DNA of 64,000 nucleotides. It comes from Porphyra umbilicalis. Lineage: Eukaryota > Rhodophyta > Bangiophyceae > Bangiales > Bangiaceae. The notes under the pieces are model-generated. The model did no database searches. It was not told the DNA's origin and worked only from the letters and a program-made list of their open reading frames with translations. Made by a program: the position numbers and the translations under genes. This document shows, in pieces, positions 33,890 to 46,632 of the stretch. The DNA lies in the NCBI GenBank assembly GCA_002049455.2, contig KV919046.1, forward strand, positions 39,337-103,336. The letters run 5' to 3'. The number at the start of each line of letters is the position of its first letter. Position 1 is the stretch's first letter.

Positions 33890-36388
33890 ATGGCTTGCAT
33901 GGGTGCCAACGGCAGCGCCTGCGGGGGGACCGACTCCCCTACTGCCGGGATGGAGCACGGCTGCCCCATGGAGCCGGCCGCTTCTGCTCCCGCCGACGGG
34001 GTCGGCACGGCGGCCCAGGCCGCCCCCGTCGACGTGTCGCGCGCGGGTGATAGTGGCGCCGACGTGCGATCGTCGTTGCGGCTCACGGCAGCGGGTTTGC
34101 GCCGGCGACTGGTCGGCGGGCCAGCGCCGCCGCCGCCGCCGTCGCTGGTCGCCGACGGCGCGGGTCCAGAGGACGCCGCCGCCCCGGCGGCGCGAGCCAA
34201 TTCCAAGGCGGACGCGCCCGATGACGGCGGCACATCGGGTGGAGCCGCCGGCACCACTCAAGCCAATGAAGCTGCGAGCAACGCCGACGCTGACAACAGC
34301 GGCGATGAAAATGACGTAGGGGACCGCGACGACGAGGAGGAAGACAAGCCCAGCGTCACGACCTTCCAGGCGCTCCGGGTGGCGCGGCCGTGGTTGCTCC
34401 CCCGCACCACCCGCCTGCGCACGCTCGTGCTCTTCTCCTTCATCTGCCAGGTGCTCGTGTCTTTGTGCACGTTTGTCACCCCGCTGCTGCTCAAGTACGC
34501 CATGGATTAGTTGTCGCACCTGTCGTGGGCCGACGGCGTCGGCGGCGGTGTCAGCGGCGGGGTCGGCGGCAACGGTACCTGTGTGGCCATTGACGGCGAG
34601 GCCGCGTTGGCCGACGTCGGCTCAATGGCGGGCGCGTCAGCTCCTACGGTCGCGCACCTGTTTGGCCGCTGGGCCGTGCCACTGGGGCCCTACCGCCGCC
34701 CCTTGGTGGCCACCGTTGGCTACATTACGGCCGACTACGCGTCTGGGCTGCTCGGCTATGGGCAGTATCTGATGTGGAGGCGGGCGCGCCGGGGGATGCT
34801 CTTTGAGTTGCAGGTGGACACCTTTGCGCACATCCACTCCTTGTCGCTGGCGTGGCACCTCAACCGCAACACCGGTCGCGTCATGCACATTTTTTCCAGC
34901 GGCGTCAAATCCGTCATGGAGTTGCTCGAGGTCGTCTCGTTCGAGGTGGCGCCAATGCTGTTACAGTTCCTGCTCACCGTGGGCGCGCTCTGGCGCCTCG
35001 GCTCGGGGTCTCTGTCGGCGCTCGCGCTCGGCTCTGTTGCCGTCTACATTGGTGTCTCTGCGTTGATGACGCGGGTGCAGATGCGCGTGGAGGAGAAAAA
35101 CATGAAGGCGGCCGAGCGGGAGGCGGGCCATGCGACCGACTCGCTTGACAACTACGAGAACGTCAAGATTTTTGGGACGAAGGCGATTGAGACTGGTCGG
35201 TACCGGGACCAACTGCGAAAGGAGTACAAGCGAAGCGACCGCTCGACGCTGACGGAAGCCATCCTGAGCAACCTCCAATCCTTCATCCGGAGCGCATGTG
35301 TCGTTGCTGGCTTGCTCATGGCTGGTCGGCGCGTGGCGGCTGGCCTTATGTCGGTGGCAGATTTTGTCGCTGTCGACTCGTACCTTCGGAGCATCTTTTC
35401 GCCATTCACCTATGCTGGTTACATCGTGCGCGAGATAGCAAGCTCGTTGCTCTCGCTCCGCAAGCTGGTCGACCTCCTCCAGCAGCGGCCGTCGGTCGTT
35501 GACGTGCCTGGTGCGCCTCAGCTGGCCCTCCGCCCGTCGGCCGACGGCGTGTACCGTGGCGGCGAGGTGACATTTGACAACGTCTCCTTTGCGTACGGCG
35601 ACGAATCGGTGGACGGTGTCCACAACGTCTCCTTTACCGTCCGCGCCGGTGGCACGACGGCCATTGTCGGGCCGAGTGGCTCGGGCAAGACGACGCTCGT
35701 GCGGTTGGCCCTGCGCCTCTTTGATGTCACCAGCGGCCGCATCACGATTGACGGCCAGGACGTGGCCAAGGTGACCCAGCAGTCGCTGCGCGACGCCATT
35801 GGCCTCGTTTCGCAAAACACAACACTCCTCCGCGCCAGCGTGCGGGCCAACATTGCGTACGGCCGCAATGGCGGGGAAGGTGTCTCGGACGCCGAGGTGA
35901 GCGCTGCTGCCGCCGTCGCACAGCTGACCGACTGGCTCGGCCGCCTCCCCAAGGGCCTCGACTCGGTGTGTGGGGAGCGGGGCGTGCGCCTCTCTGGCGG
36001 CGAGCGCCAGCGCGTCGGCATTGCGCGAGTGGTGTTGCGGCGGCCGGCGGTGCTCCTCCTCGATGAGTCGTCGTCGTCGCTCGACTCGGAAACGGAGCGG
36101 TCGATGCAGGAGGCGCTGCGGGTGGCCAGCCGGGGGGCGACAACGATTATTATCGCGCACCGGCTGTCTACGGCCATGGGTGCGGATGAGATTTTGGTGC
36201 TGGACAAGGGGTGCGTCGTCGAGCGGGGGAACCACGCGTCGCTCGTTGGGCGGGACGGTGGCAAGTACCGTCGCCTGTGGGAGCTGCAACACGGGGGGAG
36301 TTTGGGGGGGGAGGAGGTTGCGCAAGTCGACCGGGATGAAGTTGGGGGGACGGCCAAGCAGCCGGTCGAGGTTCCAGCCGCATCGTAG
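33890..36388 (+). CDS. ABCB6/HMT1-type ABC half transporter with one internal TAG
   Basis: The start is ATG 33890 in GTCGACATGG. A long acidic low-complexity N-terminus (about 150 residues, ending DDEEEDKPS) precedes a six-helix membrane domain and a complete nucleotide-binding domain. That domain has Walker A GPSGSGKTT, Q-loop VSQNTTLL, signature LSGGERQRVGIARV, Walker B LLLDESSSSLD with its catalytic Glu, and switch AHRLST. The set SLAWHLNRNTGR, NYENVKIFGTK and TYAGYIVREIA is typical of the ATM1/HMT1/ABCB6 group, homodimers that export thiol or metal conjugates across mitochondrial or vacuolar membranes. An in-frame TAG at 34508-34510, after LLLKYAMD in the first membrane helix region, splits the frame; coding sequence resumes in the same frame without an ATG. 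It may be a nonsense mutation or a base error (CAG to TAG). There are no homopolymer frame breaks. The terminal stop is TAG, and only 23 bp separate it from the repeat array. Confidence 0.85.
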
Positions 36389-36411
36389 TGTGCTGCTGGT
36401 GTGGATCTCTC

Positions 36412-39375
36412 GAGCGCAAAATGACACTCGGCGTCTCGCCACCGTCACAGCGGCAGTGGAGGGGGGTTAGTGGCGAGATGCCCATACGGCCTGGAGACGC
36501 ACCCCATCTCGCCACCCTCTCACTGCTTGAATGGCGAGGTGTCAGGAAGGGGGAGAGACGCGCGTGAGATGGGATTGAGGGGGGGTTCCCTGTGCTTGAC
36601 AGCGAATGAGAAGTGAGCCTGCCAGACTCTCACAAGGGCGTGGAGTGACAGCCAATCACTCCATGGGGAGTTCTGACCACTCCAGTGTCGTGTCTACTAC
36701 CTGTGTCAGTCCATATACATAGCCAGAGCGTTTTGAGCCTAATAGAGCACTCGCTTGTCCGTGGTTTAGCCTCTCGCCCGTCTCCTTCGCCAGCTTCCTT
36801 TGCCTCCCCTCCTTCCCCCCTCCTCTCCGCCCTTTTTGGGTCGTCGTGAATATTATACACGCTGTATTGTGCTTTATTGACGTATCCCTCAGCCTCTGTC
36901 ACTCCCACTCAGCGACGACCTTGCCAGACATCACCAATGTTGCCCCCACGGCCACCCTCCGTCCCCACCCCACCCCCACCCGTCGCCCCCACGGCCACCC
37001 TCTGTTCCAACCCCTCCCACCCGTCGCCCCTACCGCAACCTTCCGTCCCCACCCCTCCCCCACCCCTACCCCCACAACTCCCACAACTAGACCCGGCAAA
37101 GCCGTAGGCATAGGCAACCAGAGTGCACGGAGGTAGCAGAGCAGTCAAAATGGCGGATGATTGGCGTCGGGGGGGACGAGGAAGAGGGTGCGGGAGGAGA
37201 GGGACGAAGAGCACAGGTCCCCAACAAAGGTGACGGGGGGGGACCACGCATGGCGGGTCGGTGGGGACGTGAGTCACTGCCAAGTCGCAGCTGAGTTGTG
37301 GCAGTGTCAGGCCCGTTCTCAGTCGCGCTTCGTGTGACGCCACATTCATGTGACGGCGCAGCGAAGTGAGAAAGCTGCGCGCAGACACGAACGACACTTT
37401 TGAGGTGACTTTATAAACTCATGGACAAGTCCAAATAAATTAGAATGATTCTCTTGAGCTACGATCGGATTGATGCGGGTTCACCCAGGCAGTTCCAAGC
37501 GTGCGCCGTGCTTGAGGAGTGGAGGAAGCGACGCAGGAGGGAGAAGGAGGAAGACGGGCTGGGGGAACAAAGGGATGTGCGACAAGAAGCGCGCGAGTGG
37601 TAGCTGATGTGAGATGGGGGGAGCGAAAAATTGTGAAGCTCCTTGCTCCGGGGACCGCTTTCTACTCGACTGGCGAGCGACCGGGTGCATCTCAGGGCCT
37701 TCAGGGTCTCGCATCTCGTTCACCGCACCACTACCGTCGTAAAATGTCCGCGGCTATGAACCACCGCGACTCACACGTGCTGGAACAAGAAGGAGTGGCA
37801 TCTTGAACGCTGCCGCCGGCCAGGGCGGGCGTGAAATGCGTGGGGGGGGGGGATGAGCGGAGATGACCGCCAAGAGCGGGGGTGGCCGCTACGAGCGGGG
37901 TGCTGGGACCCGTTGGTGGGCCTGGTACGGGTGGCTCGAACCAACGCATGCTGGCGCTGCTTGCGTCTTGTCACGAAGCGTCACAGTTAAATTGGCTGGT
38001 GACTGACAGCCTTGGATTTCTTGTGCGATCCACAAAAACTTGCGCAGCAAGTGACAGCCGTTTCGAAATGCATTGCGAGACCGCGGCGGCCGCCACATGT
38101 GGTCACATGAAGCAACCTACGCGAAACGTTTACGTAGGTTGCTTCATGTGGCGTACAATGTGGCGCCTTGTAGCCCTGTGTTTCGCTTCTCGACCAATAG
38201 AATCGCGGTACATCTGGCGTTCCGTCACACGAAGCGCGACTGAGAACGGGCCTCAAAGCCGCTCCGCCGGGCCACAAGCAGTTTGCGCCGGACACCAGAT
38301 CAAACCGTGCTGGTGCGGGCCTCAATCTGCGTTTTGATTGGCCCAGCGCCAGAACAATGTCGTCTCAGGTGACAAGATCGCCACAGGTGGTTTGCCCGCC
38401 CAAATTGGTTGCCACAAGCGCGGGCCGCCTTCGGCCGAACACTGCACTGAGGTCGCTGGACGAGGGCCCCCCACTGCGGCACGTCGTGTACTCGACCGCC
38501 CACATCCCTCATCGCGGCCCGCTGAGACTTGGCAGTGACGCACCTCCCAGCCGACCCACCATGCGTGGTCCCCCCCCGTCACCTTTGTTGGGGACCTGTG
38601 CTCTTCGTCCCTCTCCTCCCGCACCCTCTTCCTCGTCCCCCCCGACGCCAATCATCCGCCATTTTGACTGCTCTGCTACCTCCGTGCACTCTGGTTGCCT
38701 ATGCCTACGGCTTTGCCGGGTCTAGTTGTGGGAGTTGTGGGGGTAGGGGTGGGGGAGGGGTGGGGACGGAAGGTTGCGGTAGGGGCGACGGGTGGGAGGG
38801 GTTGGAACAGAGGGTGGCCGTGGGGGCGACGGGTGGGGGTGGGGTGGGGACGGAGGGTGGCCGTGGAGGCAACATTGGTGATGTCTGGCAAGGTCGTCGC
38901 TGAGTGGGAGTGACAGAGGCTGAGGGATACGTCAATAAAGCACAATACAGCGTGTATAATATTCACGACGACCCAAAAAGGGCGGAGAGGGGGGGGGAAG
39001 GAGGGGAGGCAAAGGAAGCTGGCGAAGGAGACGGGCGAGAGGCTAAACCACGGACAAGCGAGTGCTCTATTAGGCTCAAAACGCTCTGGCTATGTATATG
39101 GACTGACACAGGTAGTAGACACGACACTGGAGTGGTCAGAACTCCCCATGGAGTGATTGGCTGTCACTCCACGCCCTTGTGAGAGTCTGGCAGGCTCACT
39201 TCTCATTCGCTGTCAAGCACAGCGCACCCCCCCCCTCAATCACATCACACGCGCGTCTCGCCACCTCCTTGACACCTCGCTCTGTGGCGCCATGGGGCAT
39301 CTCGCCACCACACCCCGTTTCCAGCCACTGAAGGGGTGGCGAGAAATCCCGAATCGGGGAGTGTCTTTCTATATA
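36412..39375 (+). repeat. palindromic element, copy 1
   Basis: Inverted arms 36412-37261 and 38551-39375 flank a unique middle of about 1.29 kb. The right end reads GTGTCTTTCTATATA. The outer ~170 bp of the left arm is diverged from the right (it begins AGCGCAAAATGACACTC), although GACACTC aligns at both termini. ATCTCTCG occurs immediately outside both ends (36405-36412 and 39377-39384), a possible 8-bp target duplication. No convincing protein is encoded; open frames here change between copies. Confidence 0.9.
38104..38150. repeat. 18-bp perfect hairpin in element middle
   Basis: CACATGAAGCAACCTACG and its complement are separated by an 11-base loop. The same hairpin is present in every copy (about 41503, 44900 and, inverted, 50807), so it is a conserved part of the element. 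Confidence 0.85.
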
Positions 39376-39810
39376 CATCTCTCGGGTCTTGCCACTGCGC
39401 CAGCGCAACGGCAATAGCAGACCGCAGTTCAAATGACGGCGGCCTTTGTTGGGGGCAATTGTTTCTGGTTACAGTACGGCATGCTTTGCGTCCACTCTCC
39501 CGTAGATCCAGACGTAAATAAATGCGCCGATGGATGGAGTTGTTTGTCCTTCTTTCTCAAGCCGGCCATGCTACGCGGGCAATTGCGGCGACCATCGCAG
39601 GGTCAAGCGGGTCAAGCCCGCCACTGCGCTACGACCTTCCCTCGCGCGCGCGCGCTCCGCACCGCCACGCTGCGACATGCTTGCTCGCTCCGCCCTTGTC
39701 GCGACGACCATTCCGGCAGCTGCCGGGGACCCCACCCCCTGTGACGGCGGAGACGCACCGCGCAGCGGGACCACGATTTGTGCCACGACGACGCGGCCGC
39801 GGGCAGCGTG
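39376..39810. repeat. 435-bp inter-element spacer, first copy
   Basis: Joins copy 1 to copy 2 and recurs at 42774-43208, so the tandem unit is element plus spacer (3398 bp). It is not palindromic. If ATCTCTCG is a target duplication, this spacer is the original DNA downstream of the ABCB gene. Confidence 0.85.
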
Positions 39811-42773
39811 GAGCGCGAAATGACACTCGGCGTCTCGCCACCGTCACAGCGGCAATGGAGGGGGGTTAGTGGCGAGATGCCCATACGGCCTGGAGACGCA
39901 CCCCATCTCGCCACCCTCTCACTGCTTGAATGGCGAGGTGTCAGGAAGGGGGAGAGACGCGCGTGAGATGGGATTGAGGGGGGGTTCCCTGTGCTTGACA
40001 GCGAATGAGAAGTGAGCCTGCCAGACTCTCACAAGGGCGTGGAGTGACAGCCAATCACTCCATGGGGAGTTCTGACCACTCCAGTGTCGTGTCTACTACC
40101 TGTGTCAGTCCATATACATAGCCAGAGCGTTTTGAGCCTAATAGAGCACTCGCTTGTCCGTGGTTTAGCCTCTCGCCCGTCTCCTTCGCCAGCTTCCTTT
40201 GCCTCCCCTCCTTCCCCCCCCCTCTCCGCCCTTTTTGGGTCGTCGTGAATATTATACACGCTGTATTGTGCTTTATTGACGTATCCCTCAGCCTCTGTCA
40301 CTCCCACTCAGCGACGACCTTGCCAGACATCACCAATGTTGCCTCCACGGCCACCCTCCGTCCCCACCCCACCCCCACCCGTCGCCCCCACGGCCACCCT
40401 CTGTTCCAACCCCTCCCACCCGTCGCCCCTACCGCAACCTTCCGTCCCCACCCCTCCCCCACCCCTACCCCCACAACTCCCACAACTAGACCCGGCAAAG
40501 CCGTAGGCATAGGCAACCAGAGTGCACGGAGGTAGCAGAGCAGTCAAAATGGCGGATGATTGGCGTCGGGGGGGACGAGGAAGAGGGTGCGGGAGGAGAG
40601 GGACGAAGAGCACAGGTCCCCAACAAAGGTGACGGGGGGGGACCACGCATGGCGGGTCGGTGGGGACGTGAGTCACTGCCAAGTCGCAGCTGAGTTGTGG
40701 CAGTGTCAGGCCCGTTCTCAGTCGCGCTTCGTGTGACGCCACATTCATGTGACGGCGCAGCGAAGTGAGAAAGCTGCGCGCAGACACGAACGACACTTTT
40801 GAGGTGACTTTATAAACACATGGACAAGTCCAAATAAATTAGAATGATTCTCTTGAGCTACGATCGGATTGATGCGGGTTCACCCAGGCAGTTCCAAGCG
40901 TGCGCCGTGCTTGAGGAGTGGAGGAAGCGACGCAGGAGGGAGAAGGAGGAAGACGGGCTGGGGGAACAAAGGGATGTGCGACAAGAAGCGCGCGAGTGGT
41001 AGCTGATGTGAGATGGGGGGAGCGAAAAATTGTGAAGCTCCTTGCTCCGGGGACCGCTTTCTACTCGACTGGCGAGCGACCGGGTGCATCTCAGGGCCTT
41101 CAGGGTCTCGCATCTCGTTCACCGCATCACTACCGTCGTAAAATGTCCGCGGCTATGAACCACCGCGACTCACACGTGCTGGAACAAGAAGGAGTGGCAT
41201 CTTGAACGCTGCCGCCGGCCAGGGCGGGCGTGAAATGCGTGGGGGGGGGGATGAGCGGAGATGACCGCCAAGAGCGGGGGTGGCCGCTACGAGCGGGGTG
41301 CTGGGACCCGTTGGTGGGCCTGGTACGGGTGGCTCGAACCAACGCATGCTGGCGCTGCTTGCGTCTTGTCACGAAGCGTCACAGTTAAATTGGCTGGTGA
41401 CTGACAGCCTTGGATTTCTTGTGCGATCCACAAAAACTTGCGCAGCAAGTGACAGCCGTTTCGAAATGCATTGCGAGACCGCGGCGGCCGCCACATGTGG
41501 TCACATGAAGCAACCTACGCGAAACGTTTACGTAGGTTGCTTCATGTGGCGTACAATGTGGCGCCTTGTAGCCCTGTGTTTCGCTTCTCGACCAATAGAA
41601 TCGCGGTACATCTGGCGTTCCGTCACACGAAGCGCGACTGAGAACGGGCCTCAAAGCCGCTCCGCCGGGCCACAAGCAGTTTGCGCCGGACACCAGATCA
41701 AACCGTGCTGGTGCGGGCCTCAATCTGCGTTTTGATTGGCCAAGCGCCAGAACAATGTCGTCTCAGGTGACAAGATCGCCACAGGTGGTTTGCCCGCCCA
41801 AATTGGTTGCCACAAGCGCGGGCCGCCTTCGGCCGAACACTGCACTGAGGTCGCTGGACGAGGGCCCCCCACTGCGGCACGTCGTGTACTCGACCGCCCA
41901 CATCCCTCATCGCGGCCCGCTGAGACTTGGCAGTGACGCACCTCCCAGCCGACCCACCATGCGTGGTCCCCCCCCGTCACCTTTGTTGGGGACCTGTGCT
42001 CTTCGTCCCTCTCCTCCCGCACCCTCTTCCTCGTCCCCCCCGACGCCAATCATCCGCCATTTTGACTGCTCTGCTACCTCCGTGCACTCTGGTTGCCTAT
42101 GCCTACGGCTTTGCCGGGTCTAGTTGTGGGAGTTGTGGGGGTAGGGGTGGGGGAGGGGTGGGGACGGAAGGTTGCGGTAGGGGCGACGGGTGGGAGGGGT
42201 TGGAACAGAGGGTGGCCGTGGGGGCGACGGGTGGGGGTGGGGTGGGGACGGAGGGTGGCCGTGGAGGCAACATTGGTGATGTCTGGCAAGGTCGTCGCTG
42301 AGTGGGAGTGACAGAGGCTGAGGGATACGTCAATAAAGCACAATACAGCGTGTATAATATTCACGACGACCCAAAAAGGGCGGAGAGGGGGGGGGAAGGA
42401 GGGGAGGCAAAGGAAGCTGGCGAAGGAGACGGGCGAGAGGCTAAACCACGGACAAGCGAGTGCTCTATTAGGCTCAAAACGCTCTGGCTATGTATATGGA
42501 CTGACACAGGTAGTAGACACGACACTGGAGTGGTCAGAACTCCCCATGGAGTGATTGGCTGTCACTCCACGCCCTTGTGAGAGTCTGGCAGGCTCACTTC
42601 TCATTCGCTGTCCAGCACAGCGCACCCCCCCCCTCAATCACATCACACGCGCGTCTCGCCACCTCCTTGACACCTCGCTCTGTGGCGCCATGGGGCATCT
42701 CGCCACCACACCCCGTTTCCAGCCACTGAAGGGGTGGCGAGAAATCCCGAATCGGGGAGTGTCTTTCTATATA
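39811..42773 (+). repeat. palindromic element, copy 2
   Basis: Same orientation and structure as copy 1, offset 3398-3399 bp, and nearly identical. Both arms carry the T variant of GTTGCCTCCACGG and a 9-base C/G run, unlike copy 3. Confidence 0.9.
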
Positions 42774-43208
42774 CATCTCTCGGGTCTTGCCACTGCGCCA
42801 GCGCAACGGCAATAGCAGACCGCAGTTCAAATGACGGCGGCCTTTGTTGGGGGCAATTGTTTCTGGTTACAGTACGGCATGCTTTGCGTCCACTCTCCCG
42901 TAGATCCAGACGTAAATAAATGCGCCGATGGATGGAGTTGTTTGTCCTTCTTTCTCAAGCCGGCCATGCTACGCGGGCAATTGCGGCGACCATCGCAGGG
43001 TCAAGCGGGTCAAGCCCGCCACTGCGCTACGACCTTCCCTCGCGCGCGCGCGCTCCGCACCGCCACGCTGCGACATGCTTGCTCGCTCCGCCCTTGTCGC
43101 GACGACCATTCCGGCAGCTGCCGGGGACCCCACCCCCTGTGACGGCGGAGACGCACCGCGCAGCGGGACCACGATTTGTGCCACGACGACGCGGCCGCGG
43201 GCAGCGTG
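42774..43208. repeat. 435-bp inter-element spacer, second copy
   Basis: Near-identical to 39376-39810. It confirms a tandem array with period 3398 bp. Confidence 0.85.
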
Positions 43209-46169
43209 GAGCGCGAAATGACACTCGGCGTCTCGCCACCGTCACAGCGGCAATGGAGGGGGGTTAGTGGCGAGATGCCCATACGGCCTGGAGACGCACC
43301 CCATCTCGCCACCCTCTCACTGCTTGAATGGCGAGGTGTCAGGAAGGGGGAGAGACGCGCGTGAGATGGGATTGAGGGGGGGTTCCCTGTGCTTGACAGC
43401 GAATGAGAAGTGAGCCTGCCAGACTCTCACAAGGGCGTGGAGTGACAGCCAATCACTCCATGGGGAGTTCTGACCACTCCAGTGTCGTGTCTACTACCTG
43501 TGTCAGTCCATATACATAGCCAGAGCGTTTTGAGCCTAATAGAGCACTCGCTTGTCCGTGGTTTAGCCTCTCGCCCGTCTCCTTCGCCAGCTTCCTTTGC
43601 CTCCCCTCCTTCCCCCCCCTCTCCGCCCTTTTTGGGTCGTCGTGAATATTATACACGCTGTATTGTGCTTTATTGACGTATCCCTCAGCCTCTGTCACTC
43701 CCACTCAGCGACGACCTTGCCAGACATCACCAATGTTGCCCCCACGGCCACCCTCCGTCCCCACCCCACCCCCACCCGTCGCCCCCACGGCCACCCTCTG
43801 TTCCAACCCCTCCCACCCGTCGCCCCTACCGCAACCTTCCGTCCCCACCCCTCCCCCACCCCTACCCCCACAACTCCCACAACTAGACCCGGCAAAGCCG
43901 TAGGCATAGGCAACCAGAGTGCACGGAGGTAGCAGAGCAGTCAAAATGGCGGATGATTGGCGTCGGGGGGGACGAGGAAGAGGGTGCGGGAGGAGAGGGA
44001 CGAAGAGCACAGGTCCCCAACAAAGGTGACGGGGGGGGACCACGCATGGCGGGTCGGTGGGGACGTGAGTCACTGCCAAGTCGCAGCTGAGTTGTGGCAG
44101 TGTCAGGCCCGTTCTCAGTCGCGCTTCGTGTGACGCCACATTCATGTGACGGCGCAGCGAAGTGAGAAAGCTGCGCGCAGACACGAACGACACTTTTGAG
44201 GTGACTTTATAAACACATGGACAAGTCCAAATAAATTAGAATGATTCTCTTGAGCTACGATCGGATTGATGCGGGTTCACCCAGGCAGTTCCAAGCGTGC
44301 GCCGTGCTTGAGGAGTGGAGGAAGCGACGCAGGAGGGAGAAGGAGGAAGACGGGCTGGGGGAACAAAGGGATGTGCGACAAGAAGCGCGCGAGTGGTAGC
44401 TGATGTGAGATGGGGGGAGCGAAAAATTGTGAAGCTCCTTGCTCCGGGGACCGCTTTCTACTCGACTGGCGAGCGACCGGGTGCATCTCAGGGCCTTCAG
44501 GGTCTCGCATCTCGTTCACCGCACCACTACCGTCGTAAAATGTCCGCGGCTATGAACCACCGCGACTCACACGTGCTGGAACAAGAAGGAGTGGCATCTT
44601 GAACGCTGCCGCCGGCCAGGGCGGGCGTGAAATGCGTGGGGGGGGGGATGAGCGGAGATGACCGCCAAGAGCGGGGGTGGCCGCTACGAGCGGGGTGCTG
44701 GGACCCGTTGGTGGGCCTGGTACGGGTGGCTCGAACCAACGCATGCTGGCGCTGCTTGCGTCTTGTCACGAAGCGTCACAGTTAAATTGGCTGGTGACTG
44801 ACAGCCTTGGATTTCTTGTGCGATCCACAAAAACTTGCGCAGCAAGTGACAGCCGTTTCGAAATGCATTGCGAGACCGCGGCGGCCGCCACATGTGGTCA
44901 CATGAAGCAACCTACGCGAAACGTTTACGTAGGTTGCTTCATGTGGCGTACAATGTGGCGCCTTGTAGCCCTGTGTTTCGCTTCTCGACCAATAGAATCG
45001 CGGTACATCTGGCGTTCCGTCACACGAAGCGCGACTGAGAACGGGCCTCAAAGCCGCTCCGCCGGGCCACAAGCAGTTTGCGCCGGACACCAGATCAAAC
45101 CGTGCTGGTGCGGGCCTCAATCTGCGTTTTGATTGGCCCAGCGCCAGAACAATGTCGTCTCAGGTGACAAGATCGCCACAGGTGGTTTGCCCGCCCAAAT
45201 TGGTTGCCACAAGCGCGGGCCGCCTTCGGCCGAACACTGCACTGAGGTCGCTGGACGAGGGCCCCCCACTGCGGCACGTCGTGTACTCGACCGCCCACAT
45301 CCCTCATCGCGGCCCGCTGAGACTTGGCAGTGACGCACCTCCCAGCCGACCCACCATGCGTGGTCCCCCCCCGTCACCTTTGTTGGGGACCTGTGCTCTT
45401 CGTCCCTCTCCTCCCGCACCCTCTTCCTCGTCCCCCCCGACGCCAATCATCCGCCATTTTGACTGCTCTGCTACCTCCGTGCACTCTGGTTGCCTATGCC
45501 TACGGCTTTGCCGGGTCTAGTTGTGGGAGTTGTGGGGGTAGGGGTGGGGGAGGGGTGGGGACGGAAGGTTGCGGTAGGGGCGACGGGTGGGAGGGGTTGG
45601 AACAGAGGGTGGCCGTGGGGGCGACGGGTGGGGGTGGGGTGGGGACGGAGGGTGGCCGTGGGGGCAACATTGGTGATGTCTGGCAAGGTCGTCGCTGAGT
45701 GGGAGTGACAGAGGCTGAGGGATACGTCAATAAAGCACAATACAGCGTGTATAATATTCACGACGACCCAAAAAGGGCGGAGAGGGGGGGGAAGGAGGGG
45801 AGGCAAAGGAAGCTGGCGAAGGAGACGGGCGAGAGGCTAAACCACGGACAAGCGAGTGCTCTATTAGGCTCAAAACGCTCTGGCTATGTATATGGACTGA
45901 CACAGGTAGTAGACACGACACTGGAGTGGTCAGAGCTCCCCATGGAGTGATTGGCTGTCACTCCACGCCCTTGTGAGAGTCTGGCAGGCTCACTTCTCAT
46001 TCGCTGTCAAGCACAGCGCACCCCCCCCCTCAATCACATCACACGCGCGTCTCGCCACCACCTTGACACCTCGCTCTGTGGCGCCATGGGGCATCTCGCC
46101 ACCACACCCCGTTCCCAGCCACTGAAGGGGTGGCGAGAAATCCCGAATCGGGGAGTGTCTTTCTATATA
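43209..46169 (+). repeat. palindromic element, copy 3
   Basis: Direct copy ending at TATATA, where the Tigger begins instead of the spacer. Both arms carry the C variant (GTTGCCCCCACGG) and an 8-base C/G run, showing that the two arms match each other better than the corresponding arms of copy 2. Confidence 0.9.
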
Positions 46170-46632
46170 CAGTCATTACCCACTTATATGCGCTCCGGTT
46201 ATATGGCGGGGCGACATATAAGTGGAGTGATCGCTCGTCTTGATGTAACCTGCTGGTGATTCCCAAATCTGACAAATTGAAGCGATCGATCGGCATACTG
46301 TCGAGGATTGCATCGTCGTTTTATCCGTGTCTGGGGTTCCTGGTGTGCCTGTCGTGGATCCGTGGTTTTTGGCGCTACCGTCGCCGTCGCCGTTGCCACC
46401 ATTGGCATCGCCACCGTCGTCACCGCCACCGTCGTCGGCTGCATCCGGATCAGCGTCGCGGATTTTAGGCCCGGCACTGCCTCCAACCCAAGGCTGTGCC
46501 CCGCTGTAGTGCTGCCCGCCTGCCCTTTCGTCTTGCCCTATTGTGGTGGCCCCGAGTTGTGGGGAGCATTGCGTGGGGCTGCGCGGTGCTTTTTTTTCTT
46601 TTTTTTCTTTTCCTCTCGTACTGGTCGGTACA

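Noticed and set aside
34508..34510. Reassigned TAG codon as explanation for the internal stop
   Set aside because: TAG also terminates the same gene at 36386-36388 and the gene ending at 55292, so a genome-wide reassignment is unlikely.
36630..46250. Recurring small open frames (60-160 codons) in the palindromic elements
   Set aside because: They occur in both arms as mirror images, change length with C/G-run differences between copies, and show no domain; repetition alone explains their recurrence.
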